Assembly: GCA_963693315.1 (NCBI GenBank)
Contig: OY856188.1
Location: forward strand, 195,434,322 to 195,498,321
DNA: 64,000 nucleotides
Direction: 5' to 3'
DNA from: Diogma glabrata
Taxonomy: Eukaryota; Arthropoda; Insecta; Diptera; Cylindrotomidae
The notes under the pieces were generated by a model. The model saw only the letters and a program-made list of their open reading frames with translations. It made no database searches and was not told the DNA's origin. Made by a program: the position numbers and the translations under genes. How positions within the stretch are numbered: position 1 is the stretch's first letter; the number at the start of each line of letters is the position of its first letter. Shown here piece by piece: positions 44,206 through 56,765 of the stretch.

Positions 44206-45237
44206 ATGCCTTTCAAATTGTGCTGTAACTTGTACGGTCTCAAAAATGATCAGCGGACATCAAAAAATGTGAAACTGGTCACACCAGCTGTTATTCAAAA
44301 AGCTGCGACCCTAAATTTTACTTTGCGTGATGACCAGTTTATATGTGAAACATGTCGCACTTATATCTATAAAAATAAGGTAAATTTAATTATTTTATTA
44401 AAATGAATAAAAATTCATATGCAACTAATATTTTCTATACAGCAGCTTTCATGTTCGGAAACTATCGATAGTGAAATTATTTCTATAAATCAGGATGTTG
44501 AAAATGTTCCAACGAACGAAAATATTCCAATACCTCCAGCATCTTTAGATCCATCACCAGTTTCGGTTGATACTATATATCTCCACCAGTTAGTTCCTGA
44601 ACTACTTAATGACATTTTAGAAGATATTAACAATGTTCTTGGAAGGTTAGCCGAATCTCCTATCAAACAAAATCATATTACAACAGGAAGTTATAAAAAA
44701 ATTGCAAGTGTCACATCGGCAATAAGTCAAAGAATATTTCAAGTAGATTCAGTTAAAGTGTTATCACCAAACGAGGAATGTGAATATACATCATGGCTTA
44801 TGAACCTTAAGAAAGAGTTTAAAGATGCCAGCTGTAAATCAAAACAAGTGTTTTTGTTGACAACTCTACCACGTAAATTTTGGTCAAATCAACGTATCCA
44901 GGATGAATTTAATGCATCAAGACGACTGGTAGAATTCGCCATGGATCTGTTGGAAACAGTAGGTCCTTACAGTTGGCCTCAAAGCAAACAAGTGCACAGT
45001 TTGTCACAAAATATAGTAAAACAAATTCAAACATACTTCTTATCAGAGGAAATTAGTAGAACAATGCCTGGCCTTAAAGATGTTGTTACTATTACAGAAG
45101 GATCGACAAAAATTAAGAAATCAAAGCGGTTGGTGTTATGGACCCTCACCAACATCTACGAAATGTTCTTGGAAGAAAACAAAGAACTCAAGGATTCCAC
45201 TGTTTTTTACCGGATAACACTACACCCGATAAAATAA
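44206..45237 (+). CDS. Two-exon 322-residue protein of the long-TIR DNA transposon, putative transposase fragment
   Basis: Exon 1 is 44206-44379, exon 2 is 44443-45237; the 63-bp intron starts GTAAAT and ends TATACAG, phase 0. The joined frame has no stop before 45235. The N-terminus has paired cysteines (KLCCNLYGLKN, FICETCRTYIYKN), likely a small zinc-binding or DNA-binding module. The rest has QVFLLTTLPRKFWSNQRIQD, FAMDLLETVGPYSWPQ and SEEISRTMPGLKDVVTITEG, then KKSKRLVLWTLTNIYEMFLE. I remember similar text from the first half of larger uncharacterised insect and cnidarian transposon proteins, but cannot name the superfamily. The catalytic part is missing, and the ORF ends shortly before the right inverted repeat. 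It may act as a DNA-binding remnant or repressor, which is inference. Confidence 0.6.
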
Positions 45238-46092
45238 TTGCCAAAATGTTTTATTTTTCTGATGATCATAAATATTTCAATTTAAAGGCAAAAAAAAAAT
45301 ATATAAATTAATTTTTTAATGTATTTATTTATAATATTGATTAAATTATAATGTTTATAGGAAAAATATTTTTTTAATGTTTTTTTCTAATGTTAGTGTT
45401 GGTGATGTTGAAATTATAACAAAATCTTCGATCATTGGGATCTCCAATTCTTATTCTGAATAAAAACCTGTTTCTCAATCAGAAATACACAAAAAATGGT
45501 TCAAATTTATTGCAGGTGTTTAAATATGAAATGTTTAATTTATTAGATCCACATTTAGTACAGGATTATTAACTTAATAAAAAAACAAATGTGAATTTTT
45601 CATATACCAAACTTTAAAAAATCGTAAGAAAAAATCCATATTGAATTGCTGACTTTTTATTTCTCAATTTCATAGCTGCATATGTTTACTTTAAAATTTG
45701 TGAAAACAAAAAAAAAAAAGCCTACTTTTTGAGATATGAGCTTTGAAGTAAACCAAGGTCTTACGCGCCGCCTAGCGGAAAAGAGCAAAGTTATTAATTT
45801 TAAACTTACTTATTTCAATTATTCAATTATTTTCCTTTTTACTTGCAAAAATATACGTAAGTCGGATGAAATTTGTGGCACCTATTCACAAAACATTGCC
45901 ACCATTACCAAAAACTACGTGAAAAAGCCTCAAAATTCAGCCGCGCATAACTCCGATTCAGAGTACACAAAAAATAAAAGCAGAAATAACTTTTTTCCTT
46001 GCGTCAATACCAACAAAATATCAAAATTTCAGATTTTTAAAAAATAGTTGTTTTTTTTTCGATGTACGTTTTCAAAATAATAGCCCATATAG

Positions 46093-47480
46093 AAAAAAAA
46101 ATTTGTTCTTGATTGATTTGTTCTTGACAAAATTAATTGAAGAATGAATAAGAAGTAACTGATACAGCAACATATGTCTTACGGCTTACCCTTTGTTCTC
46201 AATTTAACACACTTTTTAAAAATTAAGGCTATGGAGATTTATTTTTACTATATGTTTAGTTGTGTTTTCAACCAATCGCTCAATTTTTAAGCTAAAGACG
46301 TTTAACAAAGTTACCGTTGATGTTTTTCACCGCATGAAGGGTTGAGCTATTATCCACCTAAACTTGTTTAGTCATAATAACCCAAAATATACAAATGCAT
46401 TCATAAACCTAATATTTATTTAAATAAAAGTGAAACTAAGTAGCCTTTGTATGCAAATATAATAGCAATTTAATTAAAATAAACAATGTTTCATATAAAT
46501 TCTGTTATATTCTGTAAACCAATATTGTATAAGCCGTATTTTATTTGCCAAATTACACTAACAATTTCATGTATCCAAATCCAAATCCAAATCTGACAAA
46601 ATATAGTATGGTTTTGAAGAGTCTGAATTGTATTTTAATTCGCGTACTCAACACGTAATTCGCTACCCATCATTTTATATTTCTGAAAGTTGTCAGAATT
46701 TCGAAATTTTGAAGGTATGACAATTTGACTTTCGTATTTATTAATAAAAATGAAAGCATAATAAGTATAAGAATAAGTAATGTAAGTATATTAACACGCA
46801 GAACTATCAATTTATAACGGCAATAAAAAATTAAATAAATAAGTTTGCTGATTTTTCTATTTTCTATTTACTTTCTGAACAAGTACTACCAACCTCCAGA
46901 AAACACTTAATATCCAAATTGAATTCTATGGTTGATTTTACTTGAAAATTGCGTTTTGACAGTTCAATGTGAATTCCGATTGGGCAAAGAAAATACTACT
47001 GTATTGACTAACGATTTTCGATATTAGGGATTACCAGATGGCCTAGTCGTAATTTAAACAGAAAGATTTAGAATGATGTTCACAATATCTCTATATGTTG
47101 CAAATTCGCATATACGTGGACCGTCACAAACTTCTTTAAAAATAAGTAAAGTTCATTTAGAACAACAACACACAATTCAATAATCAATTTCAGGACAACG
47201 ATATAAACAAGTTTCAAAACAATAAACTCTTCTAGGAATTTTTTTTAGTTGCTTGGCTGAATATATCTCTTAAATTAGTTTGAATTTATCTTTCACAAAT
47301 CTACAAGTGTAACAAAAGAAAAGCTCTGATAAAAGTTTGTTTTTGAAACAAATAAAAATATATTTAAGTATACCACGCCTCTCAAGCTTTCTTCAGATAA
47401 AATTTTACGGTGTCCACGTTTTTTCAAAACGAAGTTCCATGACTTTTTTAAAAATGAAACTACAAATTTGCTCGCCTAGG
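46093..47480. other. Gene-free AT-rich stretch
   Basis: Begins with the right target duplication remnant; otherwise nothing recognised on either strand. Confidence 0.4.
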
Positions 47481-48420
47481 GTTCCGTGATTTGATTGACA
47501 TACGATACAAGCCCCCAAATCCTACGTGGCCAGCTGCTTCTCTACCATTATTTCACCACCCAGCAATATACGCTGCTGATTTCAATAGCCATCACACTCA
47601 GTGGTCTTGACTCAAACAACAATCCCAATGGCATAAAACTGACTGACTTGGCCGATCTGGTATATGATGCGGAGAATATTAAAACTTTTAGATCTGCAAG
47701 ATAGCGAAGTGATTACATTCCCGACCTCTGTTTTTTCACAAAAAACGAACAACGTCACCCTTTTCCAATATCTAGGGCTGTCGTACAAGGTTGTCCACGC
47801 TCTCAACATCGATCTGTAATTTTTGAGGCAGATATCCAACTCGCACTTGTTAACGCTACTCCAAAACCTAGATGGAATATTAACAAAGCTGGCTTGACTA
47901 AATTTGGGTCGGAGTTGGATACAGTGATTCGCTGTATACAACCCATTCCTAAAAATTACGATTAGTTCGTTGGAGCCATCATTTCCACTACTAAGAAATG
48001 CATCTCAAGAGGCTTCCGTGATGAATATATTCATGGCTGGAGTAGGGAAAGCGATATATTATATGCGGAGTACCTTAGTAGTGGTTAAGCAGACGTGACT
48101 GATGACTTAATATACTCACTGGGTGGCTCAAACTCAATTACTCGTGCTTACAATGAAATAAATCCAGAGGAAATTGCAAATCATATCTTAAACATGTCTC
48201 GTTTTTCTATTAATCTCTTTCAATCACCATTAAACATAAATTAAGAGAAATGAAGCGCAATTGGTCGTCTCCATCGAAGTATGCGAACTCTTTTAATAGC
48301 GAAGACCTAGTTTCAGCTCTGTCTCAAACGAAAAATAGAAAAGCAACTGGCTACGATAGTATTTTTCCCGAATTTTTAAGAAAAAGTCAAAGCGGCACGT
48401 ATATTCGCTAGAAATAGGTA
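47481..48420 (+). mobile_element. 5' fragment of a Jockey/I-like LINE
   Basis: Reading frames in order give IRYKPPNPTWPAASLPLFHH and AIYAADFNSHHTQWS near 47555 (endonuclease GDFN/HH region, here ADFN), PKPRWNINKAGLTKFGSEL near 47872, CISRGFRDEYIHGWSRESD near 48000, and SALSQTKNRKATGYDSIFPE near 48317, the lead-in to RT. The element stops there; no RT core is present. Frameshifts and stops are frequent. Confidence 0.75.
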
Positions 48421-49410
48421 GATTTCGGGACCAGACAGCTTTGTGTACAAATAGAATTGGATGTATCAGATTAGTTTAAATAAAAATTTAAATAGAAACA
48501 GAATAATCCAAAAAAATTATCAAACCAACCAAACCAAATACATAAACGGAAACTTCTTTATCAATGCAATTTTGGAATAGTTTTATTTAATTTGGTTAAA
48601 ACTACTTAATAACATATTAAATCCTTTGGTGGATTAACGTTCTAAGTACGTAACAACTACAATTCTACAATTCAAAAATTATCAAACAACTTTTACACCT
48701 CACATAATACAAATATTTATCAATTTAGGAAAACTATTGAAAATGTGTAATCAATATACATATATTTATTTCAAAGAAACCAATTCCAAATATTCCAAAT
48801 TTCCCAAAAAAATATTCCTTAATTCAAAACAATAATGACTCAGCTTTGTTTTAATTTTTTTTTAAATTTTTGCCAAAAAAATATAAACTCAAAAAAAGGA
48901 AACAGAAGAAAATTTATTCTATGCGATATTTTGGGATATTTCTATGGGATATTTTTATGAGATTTGTTGTTGTAATCGTATGGCGTGAGAGTGGCTTGCA
49001 TTATGTTAGTATAATGCTAATTGCATTGGAACTTCTTGGGTTAGAAGGCTGAACATTTCTGATGTTATAGTTGAAAAGTTTATCTAAAAGCTAGTATTAA
49101 TTTAAACAAAATAAACTCAAAAATGGTGAAAGCATGGCTGTTTGCGCTTGTTTCCGTTTTAACAGCCCCAGGGTCTCAACCTCTGAACTTGAACAATTTT
49201 TTTTTTAAATTTTGGAAAGATTTATGTTGTATCTACATGCACAAAAGTTTTCAAATAAAGGCTTGGCCATTTTCATCTAGATCAAAGACAACAAAGTTTA
49301 GTAAATTTTAAAACTAAGCGATTTTTTAGGAACCCTGAACGCCAAGGTTGTCATTCGAACAAAAATCATAAAAAAAGGTTCAAATATTTAATGTTTATAA
49401 ATTTTATTTC
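48421..49410. other. Gene-free AT-rich stretch
   Basis: No recognised motif. Short ORFs at 48870-49052 and 49123-49311 have no family features. Confidence 0.4.
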
Positions 49411-49990
49411 AACATTAATTTGAATCATGTTTCTGTTAACCCATTAAAATCACATGCTATGATTATTAGCAGAAAGAAAATTAATAATCCTCCTCCAATT
49501 TTATTTGATGGTAATGTCATCAATTATATTGAAAAAACAAAATCGTTAGGCTTAATTCTTAATTATGATCTCACTTTTGATGATCATGTTATTAAAATTT
49601 GTGGAGAAGTTAACAGCGGTTTAGGGATGCTTTATCAATCAGCTAGTTTTACACCTGCCAATTTACGTTTGAAGCTTGTTAGAGCTTTAATAATACCAAA
49701 AATACTATATTGCTAAAATATTTTTCATAATTGTTCAAGAAAAAGCTGGGATTTACTAAACGTAACATTTAATAACTGCACAAGACATATATTTAATCAA
49801 AACAGATTTAGTTCAATTTCTACTTTTTCTTTTCAAATTCTAAACTGTTTGAAAATTTGAAAAACTTGAAAATTATCTTAAATATCGTACTTATCTATTT
49901 TTGCAAAATTTAGTAAAATATAAATGTCCAGAATATCATTATGAACTTCTCGTTTTCCTAAGGTTTCAACGAAATAAGTTACTAGTTTTT
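49411..49990 (+). mobile_element. LINE fragment, RT C-terminal region
   Basis: An open stretch at 49420-49713 reads NPLKSHAMIISRKKINNPPP, ILFDGNVINYIEKTKSLGLI, LTFDDHVIKICGEVNSGLGM and FTPANLRLKLVRALIIPKIL, the thumb region after the YADD box in CR1/Jockey-type LINEs. After the stop, TRHIFNQNRFSSIS and later CPEYHYELLVFP-like text continue in other frames. Different from the LINE family at 1951-4935. Confidence 0.75.
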
Positions 49991-50009
49991 TTTAAACAAC
50001 GTTTTTAAT

Positions 50010-50226
50010 CAACGCTGACCATGACCACCATAACCACCGTGACCACCATGACCGCCATGACCGCCATGACCACCATGACCACCGTGACCACCTTGACCAC
50101 CATGATCACCATGACCATTGTGACCACCATGACCACCATAGCCACCATGATTATCTTGATCACCATGACCATCATGACCCCCATGACCATCATAACCACC
50201 ATGAACATTATTACTACTATGACCAC
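50010..50226. repeat. 9-bp minisatellite CCATGACCA
   Basis: About 23 imperfect copies of a 9-mer such as ACCATGACC. The length is a multiple of three, so open frames appear on both strands; these are judged artefacts. Confidence 0.95.
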
Positions 50227-50961
50227 GACATATAGAATTTGTTAATTATGTTATTTAAATTTCAATAAAAACAAAACATTTGAATGGGCTATTTATTTAT
50301 TTACTCATGATTAATAATAATAATCAACCATACACAAAAGATGTAACTAACGAATTTAATACAAAATACTTTTAGTAATACGTACGTGATTTTGTGTTAA
50401 ATACTGTTTTTTGCGATATTACCTTTTTTGAACATATTTGATATTTGAATAAAAATTATTCTTCGTCTTAAAAATTTTTTTTGATGCTTATAAATGTCTA
50501 AAACCGATACATAATAGATTCGTAGCAAATCAACTGGTTCACTTGAATGAGTATCAGATAACTTATTGATTAGCTGATTTGACTTTCATATTATTTCTAT
50601 ATAATAAAATTCAATATGGATGATTTGATTTTAAATTTTGCGTTTGACTTAAAAATTGCAAAATTAATAAAATTATACTAAAATAACTTCTACGACATGC
50701 TTTATATAAGAATATTAATTATTAAACAGATTCACGCACAATTAAATTTCTTCATAAATTTTATAAACAAGTTCAAGGATCAAGATAATATAAAGGGCAT
50801 TCGTGCCTAGGGGTGAAACGATCCGTGAGTATAGTCAAATTTACAGTCGTTCAAAGAATATTCAAGAGTTTTGATCGTAATTGATAAGGTAAAAGCAGCA
50901 CAACATATGAATGCGTGGACATGAAACATGAGATATTATAATGCAACATAGAATAAAACAT
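50227..50961. other. Gene-free AT-rich stretch
   Basis: Nothing recognised between the two simple-repeat tracts. Confidence 0.4.
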
Positions 50962-50962
50962 C

Positions 50963-52092
50963 AACATAACATAACATAACATAACATAACATAACATAAC
51001 ATAACATAACATAACATAACATAACATAACATAACATAACATAACATAACATAACATAACATAACATAACATAACATAACATAACATAACATAACATAAC
51101 ATAACATAACATAACATAACATAACATAACATAACATAACATAACATAACATAACATAACATAACATAACATAACATAACATAACATAACATAACATAAC
51201 ATAACATCACATAACATAACATAACATAACATAACATAACATAACATAACATAACATAACATAACATAACATAACATAACATAACATAACATAACATAAC
51301 ATAACATAACATAACATAACCTAACATAACATAACATAACATAACATAACATAACATAACATAACATAACATAACATAACATAACATAACATAACATAAC
51401 ATAACATAACATAACATAACATAACATAACATAACATAACATAACATAACATAACATAACATAACATAACATAACATAACATAACATAACATAACATAAC
51501 ATAACATAACATAACATAACATAACATAACATAACATAACATAACATAACATAACATAACATAACATAACATAACATAACATAACATAACATAACATAAC
51601 ATAACATAACATAACATAACATAACATAGCATAACATAACATAACATAACATAACATAACATAACATAACATAACATAACATAACATAACATAACATAAC
51701 ATAACATAACATAACATAACATAACATAACATAACATAACATAACATAACATAACATAACATAACATAACATAACATAACATAACATAACATAACATAAC
51801 ATAACATAACATAACATAACATAACATAACATAACATAACATAACATAACATAACATAACATAACATAACATAACATAACATAACATAACATAACATAAC
51901 ATAACATAACATAACATAACATAACATAACATAACATAACATAACATAACATAACATAACATAACATAACATAACATAACATAACATAACATAACATAAC
52001 ATAACATAACATAACATAACATAACATAACATAACATAACATAACATAACATAACATAACATAACATAACATAACATAACATAACATAACAT
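50963..52092. repeat. 1.13-kb (ATAAC)n pentanucleotide satellite
   Basis: About 226 copies of ATAAC, uninterrupted in register. I see only three substitutions: ATCAC near 51206-51210, CTAAC near 51321, and ATAGC near 51626-51630. The minus strand reads (GTTAT)n. Because 5 and 3 share no factor, all three frames on the minus strand stay open; the resulting ORFs are not genes. It is not the insect telomere repeat TTAGG. Confidence 0.98.
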
Positions 52093-53790
52093 AAATAAAT
52101 CTATGAACATGATTTGACACTGCTATAGTTCTTGAGCATTTCAGAACATGGTAGTAGTTCAAGAAATATTTAAAATCAAGACAGACAGATAATTTTTGTT
52201 CATTTGAACGTCGAGCAATGTTCGAGAATTTAGTACTTAGGTGTTAGTTAGGGGTTAGTTCACCAGATCAAGCCCAATAGATAGTCATATCTAAGCTCTA
52301 CCGTCTTACCGCAAACATAAGAGCTGGTTCTTTTAAACGAATAAAAGAATTCGTTAGCCGGTTCACCTATTCAATTAGAAGGACCAGTTCTTTTATTAGA
52401 AATTTTTATGCAGACTTTATCATTGCCATCTCTAGGTAGTAAAACTTTATTACATATATTTCTTTTTATACAAATTTAGTAATTATTGATTTTGAAATAC
52501 CATTTTATTTTAATATTTTTAAATTGTATAATATAAGCTATGGCCATTATGTTCTTGTATTATTTATTCATTAACGTTAAAATTGCTTAAATTATTTTTA
52601 AAATTTAAGGACTAGTCCTTCTATTTGAAAGATCTTTTATTCGAAAAAAACAATAGAACTTTCAAAAAGTTTTTTTTTTTTTCAAAATCGAATGTAACAA
52701 CCGGTTCTTATGTTCGCGGAAAGACTGTAGCGTAGAATTGACTTCGTAAAAGTTTTCTGTGGTTTAATCTATGTTTGAAATTCTTCATAAGAAAAAATAA
52801 ACTAAAATCACACTAATTTCCCAAACGACATTAATTTTGGAATAAAAGCTTTCCAAAATATAAAGATTTCCCTTATGTGATTTCATGAAATCATTATCAT
52901 CACTTTTAAAGATTAGCAAAATTCTCAAATATTTTATAATTACTAAACGACGAAACATTAATTTGAATGACAAAATTTTTGAAGTTAGATAAGAATTTGT
53001 TAGATATTTTTTCGAAAATCTAATTCATTTAACATAATTTGAAAAGTTTTGATTTTTCTGTTTGGTTATTTAACTTAAATACGTATTTTCCATAAACATA
53101 AAATTCTTATTAATAGCTTTAAATGAAATCGATACGACCCCAATTTATTTATTTCAAATGCTATCCTCCCATCTCACATCGAAATCTTCGTACGTGAGCT
53201 TATGTATGTAATACATTTTGTGTCACTCAAATTTAAAGTAAATAAAACAAACGAACATAAATCAAGGATTCTGACCTTAGAGTTTAGACAGACGACCAAG
53301 ACCAACAAAAAACATTTTATTTCATTCCATTTTTTCAATTTTCTTCAAAAAACGAAACTTTAGAGGACCCATAACGTAACGTAACGTAATAAAAATCTTG
53401 TAAATCATGTCAATGAATTTTTTTTTTCAATTTCAATCCAATAACACTTTATCTTCTCGTGTTCCTGCTCTACTTTTTATTATTATTATTATTTTTCTTC
53501 TTACATTTTTCTTCACTATATGTATTTTCCTTTCTTCGATTTTATAATTTTATCAGAATTTTATTTACTTTTGTTTATTTTGTTTTTTTATGATTCATCA
53601 AAATTCCTTCGGCAATTTCTAAAAAAATACAAACAATAACAAGCAACAGAAGGCAAGAAAATTCACTAAAATTTTCAAATAATTTATTGTTAAACTAATA
53701 AATAAAATTACATTTTTTATTACTCAAAACTTAATTCTTTATGCTTTCTAAACGGTTATGGTAACAATAATTTAATTATTTTAGTTAAGG
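52093..53790. other. Gene-free AT-rich stretch
   Basis: A short CGTAA repeat (three to four copies near 53371-53388) is the only notable point. No gene motif. Confidence 0.4.
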
Positions 53791-53795
53791 CAGAC

Positions 53796-54058
53796 TATAT
53801 AGGCCGTGGCCCATTTCTCAAAAATGCCGATGAAATTGAAATTTTGACGTTTCTCGCTGAAATATTTTATTTTGTTTTGCTTTATTTTCTTCTACAAAAA
53901 TTTAATTACGAAAAAATAATTATTGAAAAACAAATATTATTTGAATTTCAACACAATCTGTCAAAATTTACTCAAGTACGATAGCAGAGTAAATTGAAAT
54001 TTTTTGGTCGATTTGCAGATTCAATTTCAATTTCATCGAGAAATGGGCCACAGCCATT
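53796..54058. mobile_element. MITE with 18-bp terminal inverted repeats
   Basis: The left end GGCCGTGGCCCATTTCTC and the right end GAGAAATGGGCCACAGCC are inverted with one mismatch; further in, GATGAAATTGAAATTTT pairs with AATTTCAATTTCATC. Both sides have TATA-type flanks but the duplication is not certain. No coding capacity. Confidence 0.8.
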
Positions 54059-54358
54059 GTTTATAAAAATTGAGCATAACAAATGTAAATGATTTTTTTG
54101 AAAAGCATTACAAATTACTTTTAAGAAAATCATGTGTCTAGACTAAACCAAATCTACTTTATCGACTATTTTAATTTTATTTGGATTAAATGAAGAATTT
54201 CTGGTAAAGTACTTTTTTTCATTTAAAATAGATAAGAAATGATGAAAAAGCAAAATGCCCACATGAGACCATGAGAGAAAAAATCATTTTATGGTAAAGC
54301 AGTTCTTAAGTATGACAATACAAATCTAGTAACAATACCGTTCTAGTTTTGTTGTTAA

Positions 54359-54406
54359 AGTGGTAGCCTTGTAGCTTAAGGGAGCCGGGTTCGATTCCTG
54401 ACGTCA
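54359..54406 (+). repeat. tRNA-like remnant with B-box sequence
   Basis: GAGCCGGGTTCGATTCCTGA contains a perfect Pol III B box (GGTTCGATTCC). A possible A-box-like TAGCTTAAGGG lies only a few bases before it, too close for a full tRNA. It is best read as a tRNA or SINE fragment. Confidence 0.4.
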
Positions 54407-56120
54407 CTTTTAATATATATTATTCAGAATGTGTGTTTTCAGACCTGGTCGTCAATTAATCGTTATGAATATGTAATAAAAGAAAACGGTCAACTTGGTA
54501 TTCGTCAACATGGTATATTCAAAGCTATTGAAATTACGTGGAGGGATTAAATATGTTATTAACTAATATAGATTAGCAAATTATTAAATATATATTTTGT
54601 GTATGGTTGAAATTTTGGCATGATTGAGTTGTAGGACCCGACAAAAGCAGACAAATTTTTATCGGACAAGGCTACCCTCGTTTTCTAAAATAACCCTTAC
54701 TAAAAAAAACAAAATTGTGGTAGTAAATATACAAGATCCCGTGCAATCGCCATGTTTCGAAATTAGCCGAATGAAAAAGCGAAAAATTGAGGAAAATGGC
54801 AGATGAAAAAGCTTCCAAACTCGTCGAGGCAGCGCTTCACGAAGTATAAAATATGTGGAAATCCTCAAATGCAAAGGGCGAAAACAGTGTGATCACATGG
54901 AAACTACGGAGTGCGACGTATTTTGTACTTTATCATTAAATTGCTTATCAAATCAAAACAAAAATATACAAAAAAATACAAATCTTTTCATTAAAATAAT
55001 AACAAAAGAGATTTAGTATAAATAAACCAAAATATTTAATTAATTTATTTTAAAATTAGTGAGCAACTGCAAATGTGTATTGAATCAAAAACTCTTACAA
55101 TAACAACAAAAATAATAATACTAATAATACAAATTCCTATCGATTTTTAAAAGCTTTAAAGAGCTTTTGTTATCCCCTATTTTCGATAATAAAATTTAAG
55201 GTTTTAACTGTAAATAAAAACAAAAATATTCATTCCTTTTCCTATTCGTTTTGTTGTTTCCTTTTTTATGTACAAATTTCCGTACACGCAAGAATAATAT
55301 AAAAATTTGTCAATGTACGACAAATTTGAAATTGAATTTGTGATTTTTTTATTAATTTAATTTTTCTTTTAATTTTCTATTTTGATTTTCCATGGGAAGC
55401 TATAGAAAAGAAAGATAAGAGTAAAACTGACGAAATTAAGTTGTAATAAAAATTCCTTCTGTTTGCATTTCGGAGATCGATTTCATTAGATTTGGTCGGA
55501 TAGCGATGGATGTTTGATTTTAAGAACAATTTTAACCGTTGACAACTTAAACATTGTCCACATCATAAAAAGGCGTATTGCACTTAATTCTACACAATAT
55601 GATTTTACAGAGCTATTTTTACAAATGACTATATTGTTGGTGAGTCATTTAATATTGCATATTGAAGAGTTGAAAATTGGCCAATCTAAATGATGTTCTA
55701 ATCAATGGATTGTAATGCATTCTACAAATAGTTAGATGACTCCGAATCTATTCAAGTTTGCTATTTAAGGACAAATTTCGAGAAATTTTAAGAAGGATCA
55801 GATGATCCCGAAATCCACGAATCCCGTTTTGTGGTTTAAATCCGAAATGGCGCTTTATACTGTCTAAATATAGAATAACGTTTGCATATTTTAATCAAAT
55901 TTAATTCTGTTTTACATCTAACTTATCTCGGTTAATTTTAGAAATGATTAGTTGATAGCTTTTTGATCCAGACTTCCAAAATTGTGTTTGGTCTATGCGA
56001 ACATATGTTAAACAATAACAAATTTCGCTTCCTTTTTTATAAAATTCAGTGCAATCGGAAAGCTGTTCCATATTCCAACAAGAATTTTGTTCTTCAGGCA
56101 TGATTTATTATGGACCGGAT
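54407..56120. other. Gene-free stretch with two unassigned short ORFs
   Basis: At 54624-54806 (+) a basic ORF runs on in another frame into text with YVEILKCKGRKQCDHMETTE, rich in Cys/His, near 54845-54905. At 55901-56101 (-) an ORF has several Cys (NSCWNMEQLSDCTEFYKKG). Neither was recognised and no splice structure supports them. Confidence 0.3.
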
Positions 56121-56124
56121 CTGG

Positions 56125-56370
56125 GTGTGATGAGGTAAACCCTAGTAGGAAAATTACAACAGGTTTTTATCAGAAATTATGATTTCACTATTAGGGCATG
56201 CCTTATTTGATCTTATCCTATCGCATCCCCAGTTGTAAATTCCGGATTAGGGCTGAACCACAATAAACTAGGACAAGCGTTAATAGGGTATTACCATCCG
56301 GTCACTATCAGAAATCATATATAATTTTCCAATTAGGATATGGCCTATTTGCCCTCATCTGATCCCTATT
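56125..56370. repeat. Two diverged tandem copies of about 155 bp
   Basis: Shared landmarks are TATCAGAAATTATGATTTCA with TATCAGAAATCATATATAAT, then ATTAGGGCATGCCTTATTTG with ATTAGGATATGGCCTATTTG. Confidence 0.65.
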
Positions 56371-56591
56371 TCATTTTAATAAATTTACTTTGGTTGAAAT
56401 TCCATAGAAGATATATCCATTTTAGAATTATGTCGACAGTTTGCGCGAAATTTTATACATAAACTTTAATTGTCGCTTCTCGGTTAGAATAATATGATAG
56501 TGGTGGCTGCATCATGACTCCATATAAGTAAGTATAAAGTTAGAATATTTTTATAAAAAATTTGTGGAACATTTTCTAAAAAACGTATTTA

Positions 56592-56765
56592 AAAAAATGA
56601 AGGCAGCGTTGAGGATTGCCGATAGAAGTGAAAAGTTAAAACTGTGAAATAGCTGTATTTTTATCGTCTACATACAACAAAATCTTTATTTATTTTACTA
56701 CACTTCCACACTGTTATTAACTAAGAAAAACATCAAATTCAATCAAAAAGCAAAAAACAAAATAT
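56592..56765. repeat. 180-bp dispersed repeat, second copy
   Basis: Matches 23203-23385 in the same direction (GAAGGCAGCGTTGAGGATTG, ACAACAAAATCTTTATTTA, ACTTCCACACTGTTATTAA). Identity is estimated by eye at about 80 percent. Confidence 0.85.

Larger units (their letters stand above)
35203..46086 (+). mobile_element. DNA transposon with 625-bp terminal inverted repeats, split by an LTR retrotransposon
   Basis: Ends are GGGCTATTATTTTGAAAACG and its inverse, flanked by ATATAG on both sides (35197-35202 and 46087-46092). The left arm runs 35203-35564 and, after the LTR insertion, 43583 to about 43830; the right arm is about 45487-46086, nearly identical. Removing the LTR element and one ATAT copy gives about 2.87 kb. 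The middle carries an intact two-exon ORF (44206-45237). The 6-bp duplication and the ORF do not match a superfamily I can name with confidence. Confidence 0.9.

Noticed and set aside
50005..50245. Low-complexity ORFs on both strands over the CCATGACCA minisatellite
   Set aside because: 9-bp repeat length keeps both strands open; composition is only V/M/I or T/M/I.
50851..52162. Minus-strand ORFs of 78-419 codons with a repeating MLCYV pattern
   Set aside because: They are the unavoidable translation of the ATAAC satellite in three frames; no start context or non-repeat coding part.
55901..56101. 66-codon minus ORF with several cysteines
   Set aside because: Could be an exon, but no splice partner or known motif was found.
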